A DNA stretch of 45,911 nucleotides from NCBI GenBank assembly GCA_013001165.1, contig JABDNC010000285.1, forward strand, positions 1-45,911, in the 5' to 3' direction. This DNA comes from Erythrobacter sp. Its GTDB lineage: Bacteria > Pseudomonadota > Alphaproteobacteria > Sphingomonadales > Sphingomonadaceae. This document shows, in pieces, positions 31,282 through 39,145 of the stretch. The notes under the pieces were generated by a model, which made no database searches, was not told the DNA's origin, and was given only the letters and a program-made list of their open reading frames with translations. Each line of letters starts with the position of its first letter. Position 1 is the first letter of the stretch. A program made the translations under genes and the position numbers.

Positions 31282-31635
31282 GTGGGGGTTTCTGTTGCTA
31301 GCTACCCCCGGAGCCCCGGAATCCGCTTCTGTTGCCCGGTGGGTCCAACCGCGCTTTAGCTTTGTAAGATCAGGCCGTTAGGCCGTCAGATTACGCTGCG
31401 AGAGCGAGTGCTTCGTTATCGTTGGCACTTGTGTGTTGTGAACATTTTTACGGGGTACTCAGCCCGGGCAAAAACACCGTCTTTCAGCACACGTCGATCC
31501 TAGTTCGGCCCCGTCAAAAACCGCAGCATTTACCGCGGGTTATGGTGGAGCCGCCGGGTACTGCCCCCGGGTCCGTTGTACCTATTACACGGCGCAATTT
31601 ATCGCCATATCCGGTCGAAACCGGCAAGCTCCATA
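31282..31635 (-). ncRNA. ssrA: Transfer-messenger RNA, circularly permuted two-piece form (outer ends approximate)
   Basis: Minus strand: acceptor piece ending ...GGACCCGGGGGCAGUACCCGGCGGCUCCACCA (3' end 31543), about 30-nt intervening sequence, then coding piece from GGGGCCGAACUAGGAUCGACG (5' end 31512). Tag ORF at 31391-31426 GCC AAC GAT AAC GAA GCA CTC GCT CTC GCA GCG TAA = ANDNEALALAA*. GGGGCCG pairs with CGGCUCC as the acceptor stem. Confidence 0.94.
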
Positions 31636-31664
31636 TAGCGATGAAACGCTTAATGTGAAGTGTA

Positions 31665-31688
31665 CCCCTCTCCCGGTGAGGAGAGGGG
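31665..31688 (-). terminator. Hairpin downstream of mscL
   Basis: cccctctcc-cggtga-ggagagggg inverted repeat between mscL and ssrA, both on minus. Confidence 0.5.
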
Positions 31689-31695
31689 CAAAGCT

Positions 31696-32163
31696 TCAGC
31701 CCATCGGGCCTTTGTCGGGCGCGTAATCGGGGCGCGCGGCGCGCAGCTCGTCGCGGATTTCCTTCAGGAGGTCGGTCTCGCTCGGACCTGCGGGCTTTTC
31801 TTCCGGCTTGTCCTCGAATTCCTCCATTACCTTCTTGGCGTAGCGCACCAGCAGGAAGATGATGAATGCGAGGATCAGGAAATTGATGATCGCGGTGATG
31901 AAGCTGCCGTAACCGATCATTGCGGCGCCTGCTTCCTGCAGCGCGGCATAGTCGTCCATCGCGCCTTCATAACCTTCCGGCGTGCTTAGCAGGATGAAGT
32001 AACGGCTGAAGTCCGCGCCGCCGAAAATCGCACCGACGACCGGCATGATAATTTCGTCGGTCAGCGATTTGACGATCGTGGCAAATGCCCCGCCGATGAT
32101 CACGGCGACGGCAAGTTCCATCACATTGCCCTTGGCGATAAACGCCTTGAAGTCGTTCAACAT
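31696..32163 (-). CDS. mscL: Large-conductance mechanosensitive channel
   Basis: FKAFIAKGNVMELAVAVIIGGAFATIVKSLTDEIIMPVVGAI; start MLNDF at 32163. Confidence 0.97.
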   Translation of the reverse strand: MLNDFKAFIAKGNVMELAVAVIIGGAFATIVKSLTDEIIMPVVGAIFGGADFSRYFILLSTPEGYEGAMDDYAALQEAGAAMIGYGSFITAIINFLILAFIIFLLVRYAKKVMEEFEDKPEEKPAGPSETDLLKEIRDELRAARPDYAPDKGPMG

Positions 32164-32299
32164 ATACAGTCCCTCCAGCAACCCTGTTAGCGGTGGCAAG
32201 TTAGTGACACGACAACCCTGTGCTCTCAAGCCCGCTTCGCTTGAAAGCAACAGATACGCGTCCTATCTCGCTAAGACAGTTTTTAAGGGGAATGCCGAC

Positions 32300-32914
32300 A
32301 TGAATCGTATCATCGCCTTTCGCACCGTAATGCTGGGCGCTTTCGCCCTCGCCCTCTCCGCCTGCGGTATCAATTCCGTGCCTGCGGCAGAAGAGACCGC
32401 CAAGGCGCGTTGGGCCGACGTGGAGGCTCAGTTCCAGCGCCGCGCAAACCTGATCCCCAACCTCGAACAGATCGTCATGTCCTCTGCCGAACAGGAACGA
32501 CAGACGCTAAACGAAGTAATCGAGGCACGCGCATCTGCAACGCGCCCGGAAATCAAGCTCGAGGGCGACGACCTCACCGATGCTTCCAAGATGCAGCAGT
32601 ATCAACAGGCGCAGAACAATCTGGGCGGCGCGCTGAGCCGCCTGCTCGTCTCGGTCGAACGCTATCCCGAACTGCGCAGCCAGGACAATTTCGGCCGCTT
32701 CATGACGCAGCTCGAAGGCACGGAAAACCGCATCGCGGTCGCCATCCGCGACTACAACGAGGCGGTCCGCGACTATAATACTACGATCCGCACATTCCCG
32801 GACACGATTGGCGCCAACATCATCCACGGCGCAGAGCCGCTGGTGCCCTACGAAGCCGTCTCGGAAGGCGCGGAAGTGGCTCCCGAACTCGATATGCGCA
32901 GCGATGCCAACTGA
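32300..32914 (+). CDS. LemA family lipoprotein
   Basis: LSACGIN lipobox; WADVEAQFQRRANLIPNLEQIV, ENRIAVAIRDYNEAVRDYNTTIRTFP. Confidence 0.95.
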   Translation: MNRIIAFRTVMLGAFALALSACGINSVPAAEETAKARWADVEAQFQRRANLIPNLEQIVMSSAEQERQTLNEVIEARASATRPEIKLEGDDLTDASKMQQYQQAQNNLGGALSRLLVSVERYPELRSQDNFGRFMTQLEGTENRIAVAIRDYNEAVRDYNTTIRTFPDTIGANIIHGAEPLVPYEAVSEGAEVAPELDMRSDAN

Positions 32915-32934
32915 TCTGCGCAGGTAGCGCGATC

Positions 32935-33777
32935 ATGAAGAATCTGAGACGCCTCTTGGTAATCGTGGCGGTAGCGCTCGGCCTAGCCGTGCCTGCCGCC
33001 GCGCAGCCGAGCTTTCCCGAGCGCGGAACCGCGCCGGTGCTCGACCAGGCGAATATCATCGACGATGCCACCGAGGCGGAGCTGACCCGCAAACTCGACG
33101 AATTCGAGGAGCGTAGCCAGCGCCAGTTCGTGATTGCGACAGTGGATAGCCTTCAGGGCTATGACATCGCCGAATACGGTTACCAGCTGGGCCGCTACTG
33201 GCAGCTGGGCGATGCGGAAAACGACGATGGCATCATCCTGCTCGTGGCACCGAACGAGCGGCAGATGCGCGTCGAGGTCGGTTACGGCCTCGAAGGCATC
33301 ATCCCTGACGGTCTGGCCTTCGAATATGTCGAGGGCATGAAGCCCTATTTCCGCGACGGGGATTTCTCCGGCGGCATCAGCTGGGGTGCCGACGAAATCA
33401 TAAGGCAGCTGGAACTCCCTCCCGAAGAGGCTGCGCAGATTGCCCAGAATGCGGAGCGATCGACCGAAAGCCGCGAAAGCTCGGGCGGTTTCCCGCTTGG
33501 CGGCCTGATCTGGTTCGCCTTCATTTTCTTCTTCTTCATCCTGCCGATACTGCGCGGCGGCGGACGCAGGCGTCGCCGCTATCGCCGCGGCCCGTGGGGT
33601 GACACCGCCCGTGACATCATTTTGTGGGAAGCTGGCAAGGCAATCGCCCGCGGCCTCAACGATAGTGGCGGTGGCTGGGGCGGCGGTGGCGGCTTTGGTG
33701 GCGGCTTCGGCGGAGGCGGTGGCTTCTCCGGCGGCGGCGGAAGTTTTGGGGGCGGCGGCGCCTCGGGGGGCTGGTAA
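32935..33777 (+). CDS. TPM domain-containing protein (YgcG family) with Gly-rich C-terminus
   Basis: ILDQANIIDD..., QFVIATVDSLQGYDIAEYGYQLGRYWQLGDAENDDGIILLVAPNERQMRVEVGYGLEGIIPDG; C-terminal GGGWGGGGGFGGGFGGGGGFSGGGGSFGGGGASGGW. Confidence 0.93.
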   Translation: MKNLRRLLVIVAVALGLAVPAAAQPSFPERGTAPVLDQANIIDDATEAELTRKLDEFEERSQRQFVIATVDSLQGYDIAEYGYQLGRYWQLGDAENDDGIILLVAPNERQMRVEVGYGLEGIIPDGLAFEYVEGMKPYFRDGDFSGGISWGADEIIRQLELPPEEAAQIAQNAERSTESRESSGGFPLGGLIWFAFIFFFFILPILRGGGRRRRRYRRGPWGDTARDIILWEAGKAIARGLNDSGGGWGGGGGFGGGFGGGGGFSGGGGSFGGGGASGGW

Positions 33778-34452
33778 ATGGGCTATCTGGACGAAAAACA
33801 GCACCGGATCGTGACCGAAGCGGTCGCCGCTGCCGAAGAACAGACGAGCGGCGAGATCGTCACCGTGCTGGCCGAAAGGTCGGACGGTTATACCGATGTC
33901 GCGCTGTGGTGGGCGCTTGGCTTCAGCTTTACGGTGATGAGCCTCTTCGCGGCCTTCCCGGAACCGGTTCTCAAATGGATCGACAGCCTGAGAGGCGGAT
34001 GGACCAGCGAATGGACCAGGGGCCAGGTGCTTACCCTCGTGCTGGGTGCAGGGCTTGTCTCGCTCCTTCTGGTGCTCGCCGTGCAGCTTTGGCAGCCACT
34101 CAAATTTCGCATGATCCCTTCGCCCGTGACTGCACAGCGTGTACGCGAAGCGGCGATCAAGCACTTCAAGGTCGGCGCAGAGCGTCGAACACACGGTCGT
34201 ACCGGCGTGTTGCTCTATCTTTCTATGCGCGAACACCGCGCCGAAATCGTCGCCGACGATGCCATCGCGACGCAGGTCCCCGCTGAAGTCTGGGGCGAGG
34301 CGATGGTGGATATGCTGGCAGAGGTATCGAAAGGCTGCGTGGCGGAAGGCCTCGCAGCGGGCGTACGCGATGTCGGGATCGTGCTCGCGGAACATTTCCC
34401 GCGCGATGCCGACGACCAGAACGAATTGCCCGACCGACTGATCGAGGTGTAA
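33778..34452 (+). CDS. Second TPM domain protein
   Basis: Immediately downstream; AVAAAEEQTSGEIVTVLAERSDGY..., RTGVLLYLSMREHRAEIVADDAIATQVPAEVWGEAM; two TM segments. Confidence 0.88.
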   Translation: MGYLDEKQHRIVTEAVAAAEEQTSGEIVTVLAERSDGYTDVALWWALGFSFTVMSLFAAFPEPVLKWIDSLRGGWTSEWTRGQVLTLVLGAGLVSLLLVLAVQLWQPLKFRMIPSPVTAQRVREAAIKHFKVGAERRTHGRTGVLLYLSMREHRAEIVADDAIATQVPAEVWGEAMVDMLAEVSKGCVAEGLAAGVRDVGIVLAEHFPRDADDQNELPDRLIEV

Positions 34453-34456
34453 ATCC

Positions 34457-35002
34457 ATGAGTACCGCTGACCACGACGCCCCGGTGGAGATCACCTGGCA
34501 GGGCAAGTTCATCACGGCCAAGAAGCAGGGCCGGTGGGAATATGTCGCCCGTTCGCGCGGCATCCGTGCCGCCGCCATCCTCGCCGTCGACGAGGACGAT
34601 CATGTCCTGCTCGTCGAACAGTACCGCGTGCCGCTCGGCCGCAACTGCCTCGAGTTCCCGGCAGGCCTGATCGGTGACGATGACGGCATGGAAGACGAAG
34701 ACGCGCTGACCGCCGCTGGTCGCGAGCTGGAAGAAGAGACCGGCTATCGCGCCTCCACTCTCGAGAACCTGGGCACATTCTATTCCTCGCCCGGCATGGT
34801 CAGTGAAAGTTTCACCCTCGTGCGCGCACGCGGCCTCACCAAGGTCGGCGAAGGCGGCGGTGTCGAAGGCGAAAACATCACCGTGCACCGCGTCGCACGC
34901 TCAGACCTGACCGAATTCATCGCCGCCAAGCGCCAAGAAGGTTGCGGCATCGACGTGCGTATGCTCACGCTCCTCGGACAAGGATTCATCGAGGGAGAGT
35001 AG
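34457..35002 (+). CDS. NUDIX hydrolase (ADP-ribose pyrophosphatase-like)
   Basis: FPAGLIGDDDGMEDEDALTAAGRELEEETGYRA Nudix box; PGMVSESFTLVRA. Confidence 0.93.
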   Translation: MSTADHDAPVEITWQGKFITAKKQGRWEYVARSRGIRAAAILAVDEDDHVLLVEQYRVPLGRNCLEFPAGLIGDDDGMEDEDALTAAGRELEEETGYRASTLENLGTFYSSPGMVSESFTLVRARGLTKVGEGGGVEGENITVHRVARSDLTEFIAAKRQEGCGIDVRMLTLLGQGFIEGE

Positions 35003-35004
35003 TC

Positions 35005-35799
35005 ATGGCAGCCAAGGCAAACGGACGCTGCAAGGGTAAGCTGGCGCTGGTAACGGGTGCGGCACAGGGACTTGGCGCGGCCCATGCCCGCAGGCTGGCC
35101 GAAGAAGGCGCGAGGGTCCTATGCACCGATATCAACGGAGACGGCGCCGAGGCGACAGCTGCCCGTATCGTCGAGGAAATGGGTGCCGGTCATGCGGTCG
35201 GCGTCCAGCATGACGTGACCGATCCCGATGCATGGGAACGCGTGGTCGATGTCGCCGAAAGGGAGCTCGGCGGGCTCAACGTGCTGGTCAATAATGCCGG
35301 GATCGGTGTGGGCGGCAATATCGAGACCTGTAAGTTCGAGGACTGGCAGCGCTGTTTTTCGGTCAATGTCGATTCCATCTTTCACGGCTGCCAGAAGGCG
35401 CTTCCGCTTATGCGCGAACATGCGCCGGGATCGATCATCAACATCTCGAGCATCGCCGGCCTGATCGCCAGCGACACAATGCCTGCCTACAATGCCAGCA
35501 AGGCGGCGGTATGGATGCTGTCGAAGTCCATTGCGCTACACTGCGCGAAGAACCGCATGGATATCCGCTGCAACTCGGTACATCCGACCTTCGTCGACAC
35601 GCCGATCCTCGACGGGACGGCGATCAACCACAATATCGACAAGGATGTGCTGTTGGAAAAGCTCGCCCGTCAGATCCCGCTCAAGAAGGTCGGCGAACCG
35701 GACGATATCGCCAATGCGGTGGTTTATCTCGCCAGTGACGAGAGCAAGTTCATGACCGGTGCGGAGCTGAAGCTCGACGGCGGTATCTCGGCCATGTGA
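35005..35799 (+). CDS. SDR family oxidoreductase
   Basis: GKLALVTGAAQGLGAAHARRLAEEGARVLCTDING; NNAG; YNASKAAV; GGISAM C-terminus. Confidence 0.93.
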   Translation: MAAKANGRCKGKLALVTGAAQGLGAAHARRLAEEGARVLCTDINGDGAEATAARIVEEMGAGHAVGVQHDVTDPDAWERVVDVAERELGGLNVLVNNAGIGVGGNIETCKFEDWQRCFSVNVDSIFHGCQKALPLMREHAPGSIINISSIAGLIASDTMPAYNASKAAVWMLSKSIALHCAKNRMDIRCNSVHPTFVDTPILDGTAINHNIDKDVLLEKLARQIPLKKVGEPDDIANAVVYLASDESKFMTGAELKLDGGISAM

Positions 35800-35806
35800 G
35801 AATTGG

Positions 35807-35836
35807 CGGACTTCGCGCCTGCAAATGCGAAGTCCG
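35807..35836. terminator. Hairpin 1 between convergent SDR and pspC
   Basis: cggacttcgc-gcctgcaaat-gcgaagtccg, perfect 10-bp stem, no T-run. Confidence 0.5.
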
Positions 35837-35850
35837 ACCCTTCTCGCCCG

Positions 35851-35873
35851 ATCCCGGACCTTCTGTCCGGGAT
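35851..35873. terminator. Hairpin 2 between convergent SDR and pspC
   Basis: atcccggac-cttct-gtccgggat, perfect 9-bp stem, no T-run. Confidence 0.45.
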
Positions 35874-35891
35874 GTTGCGGAAGGATCGAAC

Positions 35892-36110
35892 TCAGTCTGC
35901 GATCAATCCGATCGCGAGATAGATGAGGATGAAGCTGCCGAAGCCGAGCAGCGTCCCCAGGACGAAGCCGACGCGAACCAGCGTGGTGTCGATCCCGAAG
36001 TAGCGGCCGATGCCGGCGCAAACGCCCATCAGCTTGCCGTTGGTGCGGTCGAGCCGGAAAGACTTGCTCGGGCTGACGGCATTGTCATCGCGGAATTTCA
36101 GGTCGTTCAT
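35892..36110 (-). CDS. PspC domain-containing protein
   Basis: 72 aa; RLDRTNGKLMGVCAGIGRYFGIDTTLVRVGFVLGTLLGFGSFILIYLAIGLIAD. Confidence 0.93.
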   Translation of the reverse strand: MNDLKFRDDNAVSPSKSFRLDRTNGKLMGVCAGIGRYFGIDTTLVRVGFVLGTLLGFGSFILIYLAIGLIAD

Positions 36111-36226
36111 GCCAGTACTCCATTGGGCGATGCGGGGACGATAGCAGCTGCAAAGAAAGCTGCCGAGATGGTAAGCGAGAAGGCGGCTGCGAAAAGCTTG
36201 CTGCCATATTTTTCGAGGTCGAACAT
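36107..36226 (-). CDS. Micro-protein, 39 aa, single hydrophobic segment (paralog B)
   Basis: Not in ORF track. MFDLEKYGSKLFAAAFSLTISAAFFAAAIVPASPNGVLA*; ATGA overlap with pspC; similar to 36266-36385. Confidence 0.72.
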   Translation of the reverse strand: MFDLEKYGSKLFAAAFSLTISAAFFAAAIVPASPNGVLA

Positions 36227-36265
36227 AGATCCTTTTCCTATTGAATTAGTGTGGGCGCTAATGGC

Positions 36266-36385
36266 TCAGGCGATGAGGCCGGCCGGGCTAGCGGGGACGA
36301 TTGCCATTGCCATCATGATGGCCGAGGCAGCGAAAGCGAAGACCGATGCGAGGGCCTTGTTGTTGGAAGCGTCGAAAGCGAACAT
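36266..36385 (-). CDS. Micro-protein, 39 aa, single hydrophobic segment (paralog A)
   Basis: Not in ORF track. MFAFDASNNKALASVFAFAASAIMMAMAIVPASPAGLIA*; same length and same MF...AIVPASPxGxxA ends as paralog B. Confidence 0.72.
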   Translation of the reverse strand: MFAFDASNNKALASVFAFAASAIMMAMAIVPASPAGLIA

Positions 36386-36472
36386 TTGTGTGTATCCCTG
36401 AATTATCTTGACCGTTCACCGGACCATCCGGTGGACACCCCAAGCATTGCAACCCCCGTGCCAAAATCGAAA

Positions 36473-36492
36473 AATGGCTGAATTCAGCCATT
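36473..36492. promoter_or_regulatory. Perfect 20-bp palindrome in divergent intergenic region
   Basis: aatggctgaattcagccatt equals its reverse complement; lies between the micro-ORF/pspC unit (minus) and recF (plus). Confidence 0.5.
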
Positions 36493-36615
36493 CTTAACTG
36501 AACCGGCGGCACCGGGCTCGTTAATGAAACCGAAAGGTTGGTGAAAATTCCCAACTTTTGGATTTCGCTTTCCGGTGGCGACGAGCGGAGGCTCGCGCTA
36601 GGGCTTGCGTGCCCC

Positions 36616-37695
36616 ATGCTCGACCGCATTTCCCTCACTCGCTTCCGTAATCACGAGGTCACCGAACTGCGGGGCACCTCGTGCTTCAACCTGCTTGTCG
36701 GAGAAAACGGCGCGGGGAAAACCAACGTGCTCGAGGCGCTTTCGCTGCTGGCGCCCGGGCGCGGGCTGCGGCGGGCAGCGCTGGCCGACATGGTCCAGCA
36801 CGATGCTCAGACCGGCTTCACCATCGGTGCGGACCTGTTGCAGGAAGACGGCGAGGCGATCCGGCTCGGCACCTATACCGAAAGCGATCACCCCGCCCGT
36901 CGGCGCGTACGCATCAATGGCGCGGAAAGCAGCGCAACGGCCTTGGGCGAATGGCTCGCCCTTACTTGGCTTACCCCGGCGATGGACGGCCTCTTCACCG
37001 GCCCCGCTGCCGATCGGCGCAGGTTCATGGACCGCATGGCGCTGGCGCTCGATCCTGCGCATGCCGCCTATGCCTCGCGCTATGAAGCCGCGCTCCGCGA
37101 ACGCAACCGACTGCTCACAGACGACCGCGCGCCCGAAAGCGCCTGGCTCGATGCGATCGAGGCGCAGATGGTCGAACACGGAGGGAAGCTGATTGCCGGT
37201 CGCGCGATGCTGGTCGACACGCTGATGAGCCGCATCGCCCATATGCCGAGCGAACCCTTCGCCCGCCCCGCCCTGACCTATGCGCCCGGTGGCACCGACA
37301 ATGCCGAAGCGCTGTCGCAGGCGCTGTTCGACGGGCGCGCGAGGGACCGTGCGGCCCAGCGCACCCTGTCAGGCCCTCACCGCGACGAGCTGGAAGTGGT
37401 TCATGCCGCCAAGCGCGTACCTGCTGCCCAAAGCTCGACCGGCGAACAAAAGGCCATGTTGGTCGCCATCACGCTCGCCCATGCGGCACTTGCGGCACAG
37501 GGACGCAGCGGTGTCCTGCTGCTCGACGAGGTTGCTGCACATCTCGATCCGGTCCGCCGCGCCGCACTGTTCGACCAGCTTGCTGCGAGCGGCGCACAAG
37601 TTTGGATGACGGGAACCGAACTGGCCCCCTTCGACAGCATTTCCAATGAAGCCGCCGTCTGGCGCGTGACCGGCGGCAGCGTCGAACGGATCTAG
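36616..37695 (+). CDS. recF: DNA replication/repair protein RecF
   Basis: LTRFRNHEVTELRGTSCFNLLVGENGAGKTNVLEALSLLAPGRGLR, SGPHRDEL, STGEQKAML, LLLDEVAAHLD. Confidence 0.96.
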   Translation: MLDRISLTRFRNHEVTELRGTSCFNLLVGENGAGKTNVLEALSLLAPGRGLRRAALADMVQHDAQTGFTIGADLLQEDGEAIRLGTYTESDHPARRRVRINGAESSATALGEWLALTWLTPAMDGLFTGPAADRRRFMDRMALALDPAHAAYASRYEAALRERNRLLTDDRAPESAWLDAIEAQMVEHGGKLIAGRAMLVDTLMSRIAHMPSEPFARPALTYAPGGTDNAEALSQALFDGRARDRAAQRTLSGPHRDELEVVHAAKRVPAAQSSTGEQKAMLVAITLAHAALAAQGRSGVLLLDEVAAHLDPVRRAALFDQLAASGAQVWMTGTELAPFDSISNEAAVWRVTGGSVERI

Positions 37696-38393
37696 CCTGC
37701 GTCGGGCAGCGCCGCCCGCACATCGTCGATAGTATCCGCGACCAGCAGGTCAATACCCTCGGCAGTGGGATGAATCCGGTCCGACTGAAACAATCCGGCC
37801 GACTGGTAGATGCTCTCGAGCCAAAACGGCACCAGCTGCGCATCATATTTACGCGCCAGCTCGCCATAGAGCGCGTCGAATTCTTGCTGGTATTCCGGAC
37901 CGTAGTTCGGAGGTGAGCGCATTCCCATCAGCAGCACCGGAATGCCGCGGCTCTGCAATTCGGAAAGCATGCCTTCGAAATTGGCGCGTGTCGCCGCAGG
38001 CTGGATTCCGCGCAGCATGTCGTTTCCGCCAAGTTCGAGGATGAACAGGTCCGGCTTTACCGGCTGCTGGTCGAGCAGGAAGCCGATCCGCTCCAGCCCG
38101 CCTGAACTGGTGTCGCCCGATACGCCCGCGTCGACCACAGTGGCATTGATGCCCGCCTGCCTGAGCGCACGCTGCAGCCGCTCGGGATAGCCTTCATGCT
38201 CTGCCAGATTGTAGCCGGCGAACAGGCTGTCCCCGAAGGCGATGATGCGCCGCTCCTCGCCCTCGACGACGATCTCTTCCGGCGCTTCGCTGGCTGCCGC
38301 CGCCTGGGCCTGTGGCGGAGCTTCATCGACCTCGCTGCCGCAAGCGGCAAGCATCAGGGCGAAAAGAGGTATCGACAAACTACTAAGGCGCAT
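37692..38393 (-). CDS. GDSL/SGNH arylesterase, TesA-like lipoprotein
   Basis: LAACGSE lipobox; IIAFGDSLFAGYNLAEHEGYPERLQ, LELGGNDMLRGI, DRIHPTAEG. Confidence 0.93.
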   Translation of the reverse strand: MRLSSLSIPLFALMLAACGSEVDEAPPQAQAAAASEAPEEIVVEGEERRIIAFGDSLFAGYNLAEHEGYPERLQRALRQAGINATVVDAGVSGDTSSGGLERIGFLLDQQPVKPDLFILELGGNDMLRGIQPAATRANFEGMLSELQSRGIPVLLMGMRSPPNYGPEYQQEFDALYGELARKYDAQLVPFWLESIYQSAGLFQSDRIHPTAEGIDLLVADTIDDVRAALPDAG

Positions 38394-38440
38394 CGGCGAG
38401 CTTCCTTGTGCGTACGTGGTCCTTCTGCCATCGCAGCCGC

Positions 38441-39145
38441 GTGAAGACTACTCAAGATGCGATTTGCGCGCGCGACCTGCGCCTCACCCTCGGCTCCTCC
38501 GAAGCACCGGTGGAAATCCTTAAAGGGCTCGACCTCACCATCGGTAAGGGAGAAACCGTCGCCCTGCTCGGCCCGTCCGGATCGGGCAAGAGCTCGCTCA
38601 TGGCGGTCCTGTCCGGGCTCGAACGCGCGACATCTGGCACGCTGAGCGTTGCCGGGGCCGACTTCGCCACCATGGATGAGGATGGCCTTGCCCGTGCCCG
38701 CAGAGGAAGGATCGGCATCGTATTGCAGGCATTCCACCTCCTGCCGACCATGACCGCGCTCGAAAACGTCGCCACGCCGATGGAGCTGGCCGGCGAAACC
38801 GACGCCCAGCAACGCGCGAAGGCCGAACTGGAAGCCGTCGGCCTTGGCCACCGGCTCGACCACTATCCGCAGCAGCTTTCCGGCGGCGAGCAACAGCGTG
38901 TCGCCATCGCCCGCGCCATTGCGCCGCGCCCCGACCTCATTTTCGCCGACGAACCTACCGGCAACCTCGATGCTGCGACCGGTCACGAGATCGTCGAGCT
39001 CCTGTTCAACCGGCGCGAGGAAACCGGCGCGACCCTGCTGGTGATCACCCATGATCCCGAGCTTGCCGACCATTGCGAGCGCGTGCTGACGCTGGGCGAC
39101 GGCAAGATCGCAAGCGACACTTCCAGCGCGACCGCCGCAGCATGA
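38441..39145 (+). CDS. ABC transporter ATP-binding protein (YbbA/LolD-like)
   Basis: [55 protein letters not shown] start; divergent from the TesA-like gene. Confidence 0.94.
   Translation: MKTTQDAICARDLRLTLGSSEAPVEILKGLDLTIGKGETVALLGPSGSGKSSLMAVLSGLERATSGTLSVAGADFATMDEDGLARARRGRIGIVLQAFHLLPTMTALENVATPMELAGETDAQQRAKAELEAVGLGHRLDHYPQQLSGGEQQRVAIARAIAPRPDLIFADEPTGNLDAATGHEIVELLFNRREETGATLLVITHDPELADHCERVLTLGDGKIASDTSSATAAA

Noticed and set aside
31422-31658. 78-aa plus-strand ORF overlapping the tmRNA
   Set aside because: It is the reverse complement of the acceptor and coding pieces of ssrA; sequence constraint there is explained by the RNA.
33660-33775. GGCGGTGGC-like tandem repeat
   Set aside because: It encodes the Gly-rich tail common in TPM/YgcG proteins; not a CRISPR array or regulatory repeat.
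35807-35873. Two tandem hairpins as a possible novel structured RNA
   Set aside because: They sit between convergent genes (SDR and pspC) and are more simply read as transcription-termination or 3'-end structures, although they lack T-runs.
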